A DNA stretch of 64,000 bases from Yamagishiella unicocca (Eukaryota; Chlorophyta; Chlorophyceae; Chlamydomonadales; Volvocaceae). A program made the translations under genes and the position numbers. Positions within the stretch are counted from its first letter, which is position 1, and every line of letters begins with the position of its first letter. Shown in pieces: positions 19,351 to 30,900 of the stretch. Where the stretch lies: the NCBI GenBank assembly GCA_003116995.1, contig BDSL01000020.1, positions 744,001 to 808,000 on the forward strand, given 5' to 3'. The notes under the pieces were generated by a model. That model had not been told where the DNA came from. It saw only the letters and a program-made list of their open reading frames with translations, and ran no database searches.

Positions 19351-22300
19351 TCACGGGCACGCGCGGGTGCTCCTGACCGCGACGCCCGAGCATGCCGCGA
19401 GGCAGCTGCTGCCGTACGTGATGCCGTCGACGCCACACACGGGGTAGCTGGTGTCCAGGGGGCAGTGCGCGCACTTGCTGCTGGCCACCTTTTGGGAGAC
19501 AGACGGTGAGGGAATCCGAACAGGGCGACGCGGATACGGGGGCGGGGACGGCGGATGGGGCGGAATTGGCGCCCGGGCGCGCCGGGGGGAGGGGGGCGGG
19601 GACGGGGATCGGCGAGGTGGAGGAATTGATTTCTTGGGCGGAGGACGGCGAGGGGACGGCGGCCGAGGGCCGTGCTTCCGCGGGGGTGGCGCAGGAGGGC
19701 GTGACTTGCAGGCGCCCGGCTTGTACGACACGCCGGTGCACGCCGCAAAGCACTCGTTGCGGTACTCTTTGCCGTTGGCGCCGCACACTGGGTCGTACTC
19801 GGTACGGCAGCGGACTGTGGCGCAGCCGTCTGCGCGCGGGGCGGGGTGGGGCGATGGGGAGAGGGCAGCGGCAGCCGGGGCGGCGGCAGCAAGAGGGCGG
19901 AAGGGGGTGGTGTGGAGGTAGGTTGCAAGAGGGTAGTGGGGAGTGGGTGGGGCCGGCAGCCGCAGATATGGACGGCTGCTTGCAGCAGCGGGAAGCTGTC
20001 TGCGGCGGGGACGTGAACACGTTGAGGTAGGTGCGGCAGCGCACGTAGGCCCGCAACAGCAGCAACACCACCACCGCCACCACCACAACAACAACAACCA
20101 CCGATCCATGCTCCCCCCAAATGACCTATTTCGCCAAAAGAACCGCCAATACAGAAAAACACCCCTTAGTACTAACCCCCCCGGCCGCCTCCCGGCCGAC
20201 CCTCGGGGCCGCCGCCTCGATGGCATACCTAGGTCTTCGCAGCTCCCCTGGTATGCCACGCTGACGCCAGCGCACTTGGTGGCCAGGCAGGGGTTATTGT
20301 AGGTCCGGCCATTGCTCCCGCAGACGAGTCGTATTTCGCGGGTGCAAGTGCAGGTGCCGTTGCCGGGCTCGACGATGCACGGGCCCTTGCGTACGACGGT
20401 GACGCCCGTGCAGTTGGCCAGGCAGTCGTTGAGGTAAGTGCCGCCGTCGGCTCCGCAGACCGGGGCGTCAACCGCGGGGCAGGTCACGGCGGCGCAGCCG
20501 GCTGGGGTTCGCGGGGTTGGCGGTGTTGGCGAGGGGGAGAAGGCCGGGGGGAAAGTTCGCGGGAGGTAAGGGTTTCGCCAGGGCCGGGCTGGGCGTGGTG
20601 GGGGCTGGAGGTTGCTGGGACATTCGGTTTCGGTGGGTTAGGGGGCAGCCGGGTTGGGCCACGGCGGTGCTTCAGGAGGGGCAGGCAAGGTACGAGACAA
20701 GGTACCAGGCAAGGTACCAGGCAAGGTACCGCCAGCACCCCCGCGTTGGCCCAGGAAGGCGAGTCCCTGGAGGAAGGTCCACATACGGCCACCGCTGGCA
20801 TACGGCGGCCCCCCGAGTGTCGGCTGCTGCTAACGCGGCATCATGCTGGTCGAACGGTGGGGCCCCCATTGACGTCGCGTGACGACGGAACCCACGGAAC
20901 CCACGGGAAGTACATGGGGAGTACATGGGGAGTACATGCGGAGTGCGCAAGGGATCCACGGGGCCACGGGATCCACGGGATACAGGGGACGAAGCTCATA
21001 CCCACGGGATCCACGGGGCCCACGGGATCCACGGGGCCCACGGGATCCACGGGGCCCACGGGATCCACGGGGCCCACGGGATCCACGGGATCCACGGGAT
21101 CCACGGGACCCACGGGCTCCACGGGACCCACGGGGTCGCGGGCAGCTCTGGCGCGACCAGCGGAAACCCAAGCGAGGGAGCTCCCTCCAGCCGCCCCCGC
21201 CCCGCCCTCGTTGAAACTTCTCCTCCGAACTCGTATTTTGGACTCGTGTGCTGTGCCTTTTCTGCTGCGGACCACGGCTTTCGGACCACGGCTTTTTGGA
21301 CCACGGCTTTCGGAGCACGGGTCTCCCCTCTACCCACCCCTTTCGCGGCTCCGGTGGGCCGGCTAGCCTTACATGGGTCGGCGCAGCGACCTCGGTAAGC
21401 CACGCTGACGCCCGCGCACTTGGTGGCCAGGCAGGAGCTGTTGTAGGTCCGGCCGTCGTCGCCGCACACGCGAGACAGCTCGTCTGGGCAGGTGCACACG
21501 ACCGGCTCGCCGCACGCGCCCCGGTACAAGACGGTGACGCCCGTGCACGAGGCCCTGCACAGGTTGCTGTACGTCTTGTTGTTGGCGCCGCAGACGGGGT
21601 CGAACTGCGCCGTGCACACCACCTGGGCGCATGCGCCTGCGCGGGCGGCAGGAGGGGCGAGTGGCGCCGCGGGGAGGTGGTTTCGGGAGCCAGCGGGCGG
21701 TTGAGAGGTTGGGTGGTTGGTGGTTGGGTGGTTGGGCGGCCTTTTGGTTGAGGACGGAGGCCATCCATTGGGTTGGGACTAGGGAGCGACGCGCTGACCG
21801 CGCGGGGAGTCCGGCACCCGGGGGAGTCCGGCACCCGGCCCGTCCTGCCTTTCCGTCCATGTCGACCCATTCTGCAGCTTCCCTATCCGCCTCCCCACAC
21901 TTGTTATTGCCACGGGTTTTCTCGGGCTCGCAGGGTGTTTCCTCCCTAATCCCCCTGCCGCTCGGCCACACCCGTGCCCCGCATGCCACGCGTGCGGTGC
22001 CGGCCGGCAGCGGCGAAAACGGGAGAGAGGCGCGGCAGGGCCGCGCAGCTTTCCGCGCCTCAAGGCGGATCCTTAGATCCTTAGATGCATGATTGGGCTG
22101 GGTTATAGAGAATCCTAAATGAATCCTTGATGGATCCTAGATAAATCCTAGGTGGATCCTAGGTGGATCATGACGATGGACGAGATCTTCTCTCGCGCTG
22201 GTCGCCGTTGCCCTCGCTCGGTGGGCTGATTTGTCGCACCTGGGTTAGCACAGCGGCCGTGGTAAGCCACTTTGACGTCGGCGCACTTGACCGCTAGGCA

Positions 22301-23174
22301 CTCGTTGTCGTACGTTTTGCCGTTGTTACCGCAAACGGGCTTCACTTCCTTGGTGCACGGGCACCCGGCGGGCGGCGGGCTACTGGGCGGCACCTCTGAG
22401 CTGCACTCCCCCCGATGGACAACCGTAACGCCACGGCAGGCGGCGAGGCACTTATTGTCGTACGTGCCCCGGTCGGCTCCGCAGACGGGGTCGTACAGAG
22501 CGGGACAGAGCGCGGTGCTGCAGCTGACTGGGAGAGGGGGGAATGGGGATGGGCAGATGGCGGGAGCGGGTCGGCAGCGGTTGTTGATGGGTGCATCTGC
22601 CGCCGCAATGAAATCAAAATTTAGGGGCAGTGGTGGACGAGTGTACGGCGAGGGGCGGAAGGGGGGCGGATGGTACAGGGTTGAGCAACTGGTCCCAATG
22701 TCGTGTGGATGCTGAGCCCGTCCCAACGACCCGCACTCCACGGACCGTACCTGCTGCCTTAACCTCAATACATGGGCCCGGATACGATACGTCGACACCA
22801 GCACATTTTGCCAGGCAAGCATTGTTAAACGTCCTTCCAGCTGCGCATACTGGCGAGTAAATTTTCGTGCAGGTGCATCCCTGTGCCGCCGCTAGACCAA
22901 CATCTGCATTGGGGCACGCCTTGTGAGCGACGAAACACAAAGGAAGTAGCCATGCCGCGTTCGGATGATCCATCAAGATCCATTCCATTATTAACAATGA
23001 GCTGCGGCATCCGTAAAGTTGCGCTAGCAACAAGGTTATGCGCGTCCTCAAATTGCTCGTCATGTTTGCCGCGAGTAAAAGTCGATATCAAAAGGGCTTA
23101 CCGTTAAGTATAAAAGCTCCTATTAGCAGTGCAAACCCGACCGACGCGGTTATTGATGTGTGGCGTGCCGCCAT
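19351..23174 (-). CDS. Secreted protein with nine Kazal-type protease-inhibitor domains
   Basis: Six exons on the minus strand: 23102-23174, 22751-22903, 22240-22527, 21373-21636, 20229-20501, 19351-19829 (509 aa). Exon 1 encodes a signal peptide ([20 protein letters not shown]). Exon 2 has one Kazal domain ([19 protein letters not shown]). Exons 3, 4 and 5 each hold two, and exon 6 holds two separated by a proline/arginine-rich linker of about 80 residues. Each domain shows the PVCG-x-Y-x-N-x-C pattern, for example [16 protein letters not shown]; one has RVCG and one LVCG. Kazal domains bind serine proteases with a loop near the second cysteine, so an extracellular protease inhibitor is likely, in the wall or in pathogen/predator defence; that role is inference. 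All five introns are in phase 1, so exons 2-5 are exchangeable cassettes. The SPPPSP-type linker resembles algal hydroxyproline-rich wall proteins. Confidence 0.92.
20996..21140. repeat. 18-bp minisatellite in Kazal intron 4
   Basis: GGGATCCACGGGGCCCAC recurs about eight times with 9-bp half units. The collagen-like GSTGPT peptide it gives on the plus strand is a by-product of the repeat. Confidence 0.9.
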
Positions 23175-23872
23175 GTCTAGTTTGCGCAGGCACGGGGCCC
23201 GCAGTTACAAACGCGGTCAGATCTAGTAAAACCCGATGGAGAATTACATGAAAAACTAGGTGCGGAGTAGTGCAACGGGGGGCGAATTATATTTAGTCAG
23301 TAGCTTGCTGACCCGGCGTGCACAGATATTGCCAGTAAAGGTACTGGCAGGTTATACTGCACGAGAGGCCAAGGCATTGCGCAATAAACTAAGGTGCTGC
23401 CAGCTGATAGCCTTTCTGGCATTCCGTTCTTGTAACATTAGAGACCTGCTGTGAAGCTTCGTTCGCCGTACACCTAACTCTTGGATTGGCCGTACCGTAA
23501 TCCAGCACTACACGTCTAGGCATGGCCCTCCAATAGATCGCTTGTCATTTTTGTTTAGCCCAAGACGGCATGTCTCCGTAAAATCGCAACGAGGATAAGC
23601 CGTCGTTACCAAAGAAACGCCATTACATGTGGTTTGCGCACGCGGCAATTGATTTGCAGCGGCAGCAGCGGGAGGACTGATGCAGTGGATCACATGAGTG
23701 CTTCCGAGTATATAGCAGTTTACTCAGAGGTGTGCATAGTGCAAACAGTGACTGTGCCTGCACGCAGCATAGTGTGCGTCCGTGGCCGATCGAGTTCCAA
23801 CACAGTATGCCAACACACGGCACTATTGACGCTTAGTATCCCGTCGACAGTGGAGGTTCTCTGAGTTAAAAG

Positions 23873-23950
23873 CCTTAAAGGAGAATGCGAGTATTACAGG
23901 GGAGCCAGAGCGGCTCAAGCGCGGAAGCGCAACCAGGCGGGCCCAATGGG
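23873..23950 (+). repeat. Segment inversely repeated at 14822-14898
   Basis: About 77 bp, starting AAAGGAGAATGCGAGTATTA, is the near-exact reverse complement of 14822-14898 inside the Mutator-like element. It probably belongs to another transposon family of which both sites carry a piece. Confidence 0.8.
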
Positions 23951-24066
23951 CCAGGCCACAACACAGATCACCGGACGAAGTCAAAACCACTCCTCACTGG
24001 TCGGGAAAAGGCAGCCGGACCGAGGCCGACTGGGAAACCGAAAACGACTACAAGTGCGAAAGAGCC

Positions 24067-24380
24067 GCGCCGAGTAGGGAAAGCGTGCCTACCACGAGCC
24101 ACCAACACCAAGCCTGCAGCGATGCGCGCGAGCACACCGGGAGGGCCAAAAGGCCAGGCCGCTACAAAGGCCACGGGAAAAAGACCCGCGCCGAGTAGGG
24201 AAAGCGTGCCGAACACGAGCCACCAAATACCAAGCCTGCAGCGATACGCGAGAGCGCAACGGGGGGCCAAAAGCCCAAGCCGCTAGTCAGGCCACGAATC
24301 AACATCCGCGCCGAGTAGGGAAGCGTGTCGAACACGAGCCACCAAAACCAAGCCTGCAACGTGGGCGAGAGTCACCACAG
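24067..24380. repeat. 120-bp tandem repeat, 2.6 copies
   Basis: Units start CGCGCCGAGTAGGGAAAGCG at 24068, 24188 and 24307 and continue with ACGAGCCACCAA, ACCAAGCCTGCA and GGCCAAAAG. They are diverged by substitutions and small indels. Confidence 0.85.
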
Positions 24381-26138
24381 CGAGTCGGAAACGGGTCCAT
24401 GGCCATCCCACAGAACCGAACCGTCGAGTCCATTGCCTCCACAAGAACCGAGCCTTCAGCGTGGGCAAGACCACGAGCACGGAGCCGTCCGCGAGGCGTA
24501 GCGAGCGGAGGAGCCGCGGCCCGGAGCGAGGACCATCAGCAGAGGCGCCAGCGCCGCCGAGCACCAGAGCGCGCCCAAGCTCCAGCAGCCAGTACCAGAG
24601 AGGGCGAAAGACGAGAGACGATGGAGAGCAGAGACTGCGCCGCAAGCGGACAGAAAGTTGCGCGACCCCATGACGAGGTCCACAAAAAGAGGACGAGGAC
24701 CACGGCGCCTAGGAGGATGGCGTGGCCGTTGCCGCCTGGGCCGAGCACACGTACTCTCATAGGGCCCACCGCAATGGGCTGGGCGGGCTACGGCGGGCTG
24801 GAGGGATGGGCGAGCCCAGGACCTGCGCTTTTCAGGCTATCGTTGGATCACTAATCGAAAATACTTTAATGAATAACTAAAAAGCTCAATTCCTGAACGG
24901 AAATCGTGGTGTACGGTCCAAGCGCACATCGGTGGGCAATCCACTGGATGGCGCGCAAATGCAAGCAGAAGTAATCTTCTCCGTGCGTTCGAGTATGTGT
25001 TCTATGATCTGTGACAGAGACCTCAGACAACAGCGCCCCGCGTTGCCAAGCATCGGTTTCATCTACACCGTTTCAGGTGAAGAGGATATGGCAGGATCGA
25101 CTACCGAACCGCTTTGATGCTGCCGAGAAAACGTTTCGCAAGAAAGGGCATAAGCAACTGGGCGCTGCACACCTGTCAAAAGATCGCCATTGCCAACATG
25201 AATTACTTTCTTGAATCCAGTCGTCGCGGATGCGCAGGAACTTGCCTGGGTGGCCACACTTTTGGATCGGGATCCGGAAGACCATTATCCTCATGGAAAA
25301 GTTGCCAGTCCAAACAATTAGCCGGTCCTTTCCATCGCAAGCATCCTGTTCCCACCGATGCTACCGAACGCTTGAAAAGGGAGGAGTGGATCCGAACACG
25401 GGGAGCTTTGCTTTGGATCGGAACAAAGGCAACGCGTGGGCTAGGCGGGCTCATAAGTCGGGGTTCCTAAGCAAAAGCGCGTCAGCGCCTGTACAGGAGA
25501 ATGAAATGGACGCATCCGCTCCTGGCCTGTCCTGGCTAAGGTGTGGGGACCTGTGGGAAACACGATCGCGGTGCAAGTCGCTGTGCCAGCTTCAGCTGCG
25601 CTTCGCCAGTGGTCAACGAAGCGAGCCAAACGGGTTGGCCGCGAAGGGCGGCTGTCTGTGCGCTGCCAGCGGGCAGTCCTGCGCGGTCCCTTCATCGGTG
25701 ACCCTCAACAGCGCCCACGTCCGCACCCGAACAAATGAACGACCGAGGGAATGAGCGACTTCCCGGTGACAAACGTGACGCCGAGTGACGTTCCGTGTCG
25801 TCCCTGGGAACCACACCCGACCACACCTGCGCTCGGGTTCAGGGAAGGCCCCTCGACCCTGCGCAGCAAGCCGCAAGCAATCCCTCCTGACGTTCAGAGT
25901 GTGCGGACCCTTCTGAGACGTTTCGGGACATCATACTACACCACACATGGGCCGACACTTCACCATACATGGGCGCCGTAGGTATCGTCGCTGTGTTGGG
26001 CTGGGATTTGCTTTCGTGCTACGCAAACAGATATGTTTGGGTAGCACGACCAACACCAGCGCCCACGCGCCCAATAGCGCTCTCTTACGGTCTGGGGCCC
26101 CTTGGGGCCCAACTGTAACAGTTACTACTACTGCTATG

Positions 26139-26250
26139 ATACGAGAAGGGGGCAGTAGTGGAAGCGAGGTGAGGTGTTGCTGCGACGGACACAGGTACGA
26201 GAAGGGGGCAGTAGTGGAAGCGAGGTGAGGTGTTGCTGCGACGGACACAG
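26139..26250. repeat. 56-bp tandem duplication
   Basis: ACGAGAAGGGGGCAGTAGTG through GCGACGGACACAGG occurs twice head to tail with no difference seen. Confidence 0.9.
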
Positions 26251-27221
26251 GCTTGAAACCGTCCGCTTCACTCCGGTGAACCTTTCCCTTCGACCGTTCT
26301 TTGCACCTACGTGCGGCGCAAGTAGGTCGCGATACGACCCACACTGGCTGAGGTACGATAACCAGTCGCCGGCTACGGTACGTCGCGTAACGCCCTGCTG
26401 CCTGGCTGTCAGCCCGCCCGCGTGCCTGATGTTTTTCATACGACACGCGCCGACACTCTGAGGAGCGACGGAGGGGCTGGCCGCGATGAACAGTTCATCC
26501 TGGATTCACCCGGGCTTGAGGCCACCGTATCGTCTTAGTATAAGCTATTGATCACGAAGACTGGGTGGGTGCAAACCGCGCCCCAGCGGCCGCCCATTTC
26601 CCTCGTAGCATCATATGGATGTAGGGGACTTGTGGCGGGTGCCCAACCGTCGCAGCGGCGCTGCTGGGCGTGGGAGGTGGCGCCTGGTGGTGCAGGTTCC
26701 CCCGGTGGTGCGGTGGCTTCTACACACAAGGCGCTGTGGGCAGTGTAAGCACGTTGCGGCGAACGCCGGGGCCTCTTCCGGTCCTGACTTGTCCTTGTTC
26801 CTGGCGATATGAATAACAAACAGGTGCGGAGGACACTGTAACACCTCATAATGAGCAAGTGCAGGCGAGAACGTGGGACAGTGCAAGAGCACCTGCTGGC
26901 CAACACCTTCGCGCCCGCTGAAGGCCGTGTCATGTAAAAGCGGCTGGGACGAACGGCCGGCCATTCCGTAGCGTACGGTGGACCCGTCGTCTGCTCGTCC
27001 CCTGACACGTCACACAGTACGACACTCCAGTCATCATGTTAAACGGCATGGTCATCATGTTAAACGGCATCATTGCGTTTGAGCGTCGCAGACATATCTT
27101 TTCCTCGATTCTCGATGCCAGCATGGTCACGACACGCAACTCGCGGCCGATCGAGGCAACCACGGATGCTAAACATTGGGTCGCAATCTCACACCTCGAC
27201 ATCCCATGCGGCTGCTCCGCC

Positions 27222-27360
27222 ACCTGCGTGCTCCTCTCTCCTCCTCTACCGACCCACAAGATCTTCAAGATCTTCAAGATCCACATCACCTGCGTGCTCC
27301 TCTCTCCTCCTCTACAGAGCAACCGACCCACAAGCTCTTCAAGATCCACATCACCCGCTT
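27222..27360. repeat. Tandem duplication, unit about 68 bp
   Basis: ACCTGCGTGCTCCTCTCTCC, followed by GACCCACAAG and TCTTCAAGATCCACATCACC, occurs twice; the first copy has an extra ATCTTCAAG. Confidence 0.85.
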
Positions 27361-27978
27361 TCCATTTCATTATGCCCATCTGGGTCCCCCATTCCTGCCC
27401 CTTCCAAAGGGGCCGGGCGACGGGTACCGCCACACCACCAGCTCCGTCCCACCACGCGCCAACGCCAATCAGGACGCGGTGGTTCCATAGTTCGGTAACT
27501 GACACCATTGCCCCGAAAGCGCCTACGCTCCGAAGCCAGCCGGGGCTCTCAGCCTTGCTTTCTCGATGCAGGAAGCTGCTCCAAGGGAGGGGGCCCGCAC
27601 TCCAGCAACCTACGGGTCCCGAGCACCTCCGCCATAACGGAAACCCGAACAGACTAACAGTCCCGTCCGTCATCACCAAACCCGCTCCCTAAGCCCGATG
27701 CCGCTCTGCCAACCACACACCCTGCCTAGCGTGCCTCTCCCCAGCTACAACTCACGAGCTCTCGCACCCTCCTACACTTGCACCCACGGGACCTTGAACC
27801 GCCTGGGCGCGCGTCCCCCACAGGGCCATCCGCCGCATCCGGAAACCCCATGCGGAGCCGCGGGGCTGGCCCGCAGCCGACCCCTGGGTCGGCCGCGAGG
27901 CCCCCCATACCAACCCACGCACACCCGCCTCCGGATCGGCCACTGGACAGCCGCAGCGCGCACACACGGTTGCGGACG

Positions 27979-30900
27979 CTACCGCAGCAACCGTCGTGGA
28001 TCGCTGCCGCGAATGATGAGCGGGTTGATCGCCATAACATCCGCCGACGCCTCGGCTAGCCCCGACCGCTCCGTCTCGTCGGTTGGCGTCTCGTCGGTTG
28101 GCGTTCCATCGGTTGGCGTCTCGTCGGTTGGCACTGCCGCGCTCCACTTCCCCGCCCCCCGCCCTCGCGCCACAGTCTCCAGCTCCGCCAGCACAGCCCG
28201 CACCTCCGCGGCCACCTCGGGCAGAGGAGCCGTACAGTTGCCGTACCTTGTCTCCTCCGTGCCGTACGGACACTTGTTGTCGGTCAGTTTGAATGTGAGC
28301 ATGTTGAGCAGCCAGACGCGGTCGCACATGGCGTCGGCGATCTTGTCGGTCCCGTACCTAGGAAGAGGAGGGCGTTTGGTGTTTGCGATCAGGGGGTTGG
28401 GGTTTATTGAGCAGGGGGCTGGGGTCTGTGAGCAGGGGGTTACGGGTTGTGAGGAGCGGGTTACGGTTTGTGAGGAGGGGTTACGGTTTGCGAGCAGGGG
28501 TTTCGTTCGGGAATGTGTGCTTTGATTTTACGGTACTGACGAGGCCACATGTTGCCCCGTCCCGTCCCGGCGTGGTGGGGCAGAAGGGGCAAACGATGCG
28601 AACCCAGACAAGGGCCCTCTCGCCGGAGCAACATCACAGCCAGCCGTGGAAGGCTGCCGACTGGGGTCCTGGCATCACGGCCCTGCCCGCCGCGAGCAGC
28701 GGGGTCACGCGACCAGTAGAGCCGGCTGGAGGGGGAAAAGGAAATCGATTTTCGTTTTTCCATCCAGCCTCTTGCCATGCTTCTTTAGGAACCTCCTGCA
28801 TGACGTAGCATGACCCAAGAGCTGAACAGAGCCGCAAGCGCAGGCTCGTCGGACACTAGGGTTCAGGCCCCCTCTCTAGCACCCCTCCTGCTCGGAACTC
28901 CGCAGGCCCCTGCTAACGCCCGCCGGTGGCCCCCTGCCCGCATGCAGCATGCAGTGACGACGACCGCCATCGCCGCCCGCTCTGGGGGCTGGCACTAGGT
29001 GCGTTCAGCAGCTGGGTCGGGAAGAACCTTGCCAACCAGTCGCCTGCACGCTTGCGTTCTTGTCTGCGGGTATACGACTGCTCGTTTGCTTTCTCGCATT
29101 TCCGATCCCGCACGGCGGCGCGGCGCGACTTTGGCATCCTGCCGCGGATGCTGGCTGGCCCTGTCCGGTAATTTATGTAAAAATCAGCAAGAAGTTCAAC
29201 ACCTGCCGACCACAGCCCACCCCTCCAGCGAGCTCACCTGACCCCGGCCTGTGCCAGGCACTGCCCCTGGCCTGTTCCCTTCGTTCCACCCAAACGCACC
29301 TCTTGTGATACATGTTCATCGCGATGTGCTGCTGCCTGCCCCAGCATTTCTCGCCGTTCGCTCCGACGTGGGTGGTACCCGGCTCGCCGTCGCTCCCGCG
29401 GCCCTCGATGAACATGTGGCCGACCTGCAAGTGGCGACAGGGGCACCAGCAGCGGCATCAGTGCCGGCACCAGCAGCGGCACCAGCAGCGGCACCAGTGC
29501 CGGCACCAGCAGAGGCACCAGCAGCGGCACCAGTGCCGGCACCAACAGCGGCATCAGTGCCGGCACCAGCAGCGGCACCAGCAGCGGCACCAGTGCCGGC
29601 ACCAGCAGAGGCACCAACAGCGGCATCAGTGCCGGGGAAACAATGACATCAGCCCCCTCTCCAGTCCTCCCTCCACCTGTCAAGATTCCCCGACTAGGCG
29701 AACAAGCGAGTATCGACGCCCCCGACCTCCCGTCAGCTCGCTGCTGTAACCCCCCCCCTCGATCCCGTTGCTGACACCCCCACCGCCACCGCCCCCTCCC
29801 GCCCCACCTGCCAGCCGTCCATCCAGCCCCCTCCCGTCCCACCTGCCAGCCGTCCATCCAGCCCCCTCCCGTCCCACCTGCCAGCCGTCCATCCAGCCCC
29901 CTCCCGTCCCACCTGCCAGCCGTCCATCCAAGCCCGAGCAGATAGCTCCCAGTCGCCCCAGATGCCGCAGTCGCCCGGCCGGGCCAGCCCCTCGTCCAGC
30001 CCACCAACCGTCTCGAAGATAGAGGCGCGGATTGCGAGGGGGGCGAAGTCCACCGTCTGGGAGCCCGGGTGCAGAGGAGGAGCGCCCGTCGCGAGGATGC
30101 CCGCGGACACGACAGGGGGGAGAAGGGAAGTGATGCCCGCGGACACGACATGGGGGGGAGAGAAGGGAAGTGAGTGCGCGTGCGAAGGCGCATGCCGGGG
30201 AACTGGGTCGCGAGGAGGACGGCGGGCAAGGGGGGTTTAGGGTTTGCTGGCGAGGCCTCCCCTTGGAGGGGCGAGGCCTCCCCTTGGAGGGGCGAGGCCT
30301 CCCCTTGGAGGGGCGAGGCCTCCCCTTGGAGGGGCGGGGCAAACCGCCCCACGAGCTTCCCGCTGGTGGGGCTTCGTAGCGCCCAAGGGTAGCTGGGTTG
30401 GCTCGCAGAACGCGGCCAGGGCGGCGGCTAGGGGCGACTGGGGGCGCTGCTGTGTGTGCCACGTGGGCGTTGAGCCGTGAATCTCCACGGACAAGTAACC
30501 GACCGGAGGGGGCCGGACAGCGAGGTGAGCTGACTAGCGGCTGGCAGGTACTGCAGCGCGATTTGTGACGTGTAAATTCACCGCTGAGCAGTGTGCATGA
30601 GTACGCCGTACCGTACACCAGCAGCTCTGAAACCACACGGACGATATGCCCCCCGCCACATTCCCGGTTCCCAACCACCCAAACCCCCACACGCCCAACC
30701 CGTCGGGCGCCCCCGCCCCCGCCAGCTGCGTTCCCCTTCATGTGCTCGGACAGCGGGTTACCTCTGCACCCCCCACCCTCCTGCGGCTCCTCCCCGCCTG
30801 CCCACCTGTGCATACGTCCACCTGACCCCCGTCCTGGGGTCCTTGTCCCAGTGGCTCGGGCCCCATCGGTTGGTCGGCTCCGTGTGCTTACACAGTCGGT

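Larger units (their letters stand above)
23175..27978. other. 4.8-kb stretch with repeats but no supportable gene
   Basis: The left 500 bp includes the upstream region of the Kazal gene. The rest holds a segment inversely repeated in the Mutator-like element (23873-23950), a 120-bp tandem array, a 56-bp tandem duplication and a 68-bp tandem duplication. Frames around 25000-25300 and the minus-strand frame at 26930-27679 look partly protein-like but match nothing I know and have no clear splice structure. Confidence 0.4.

Noticed and set aside
20746..21366. Collagen-like frame (GSTGPT repeats) on the plus strand
   Set aside because: It is the reverse side of an 18-bp minisatellite lying in an intron of the Kazal gene; the flanking minus-strand exons splice cleanly around it.
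26930..27679. 249-codon minus-strand frame downstream of the glycosyltransferase
   Set aside because: It runs through a 68-bp tandem duplication, shows no known motif and does not join the upstream gene, which has its own stop at 27979.
29251..29646. Ala/Pro-rich frame (PAPAAAPAAAPVPAP)
   Set aside because: Product of a 12/24-bp repeat inside a glycosyltransferase intron.
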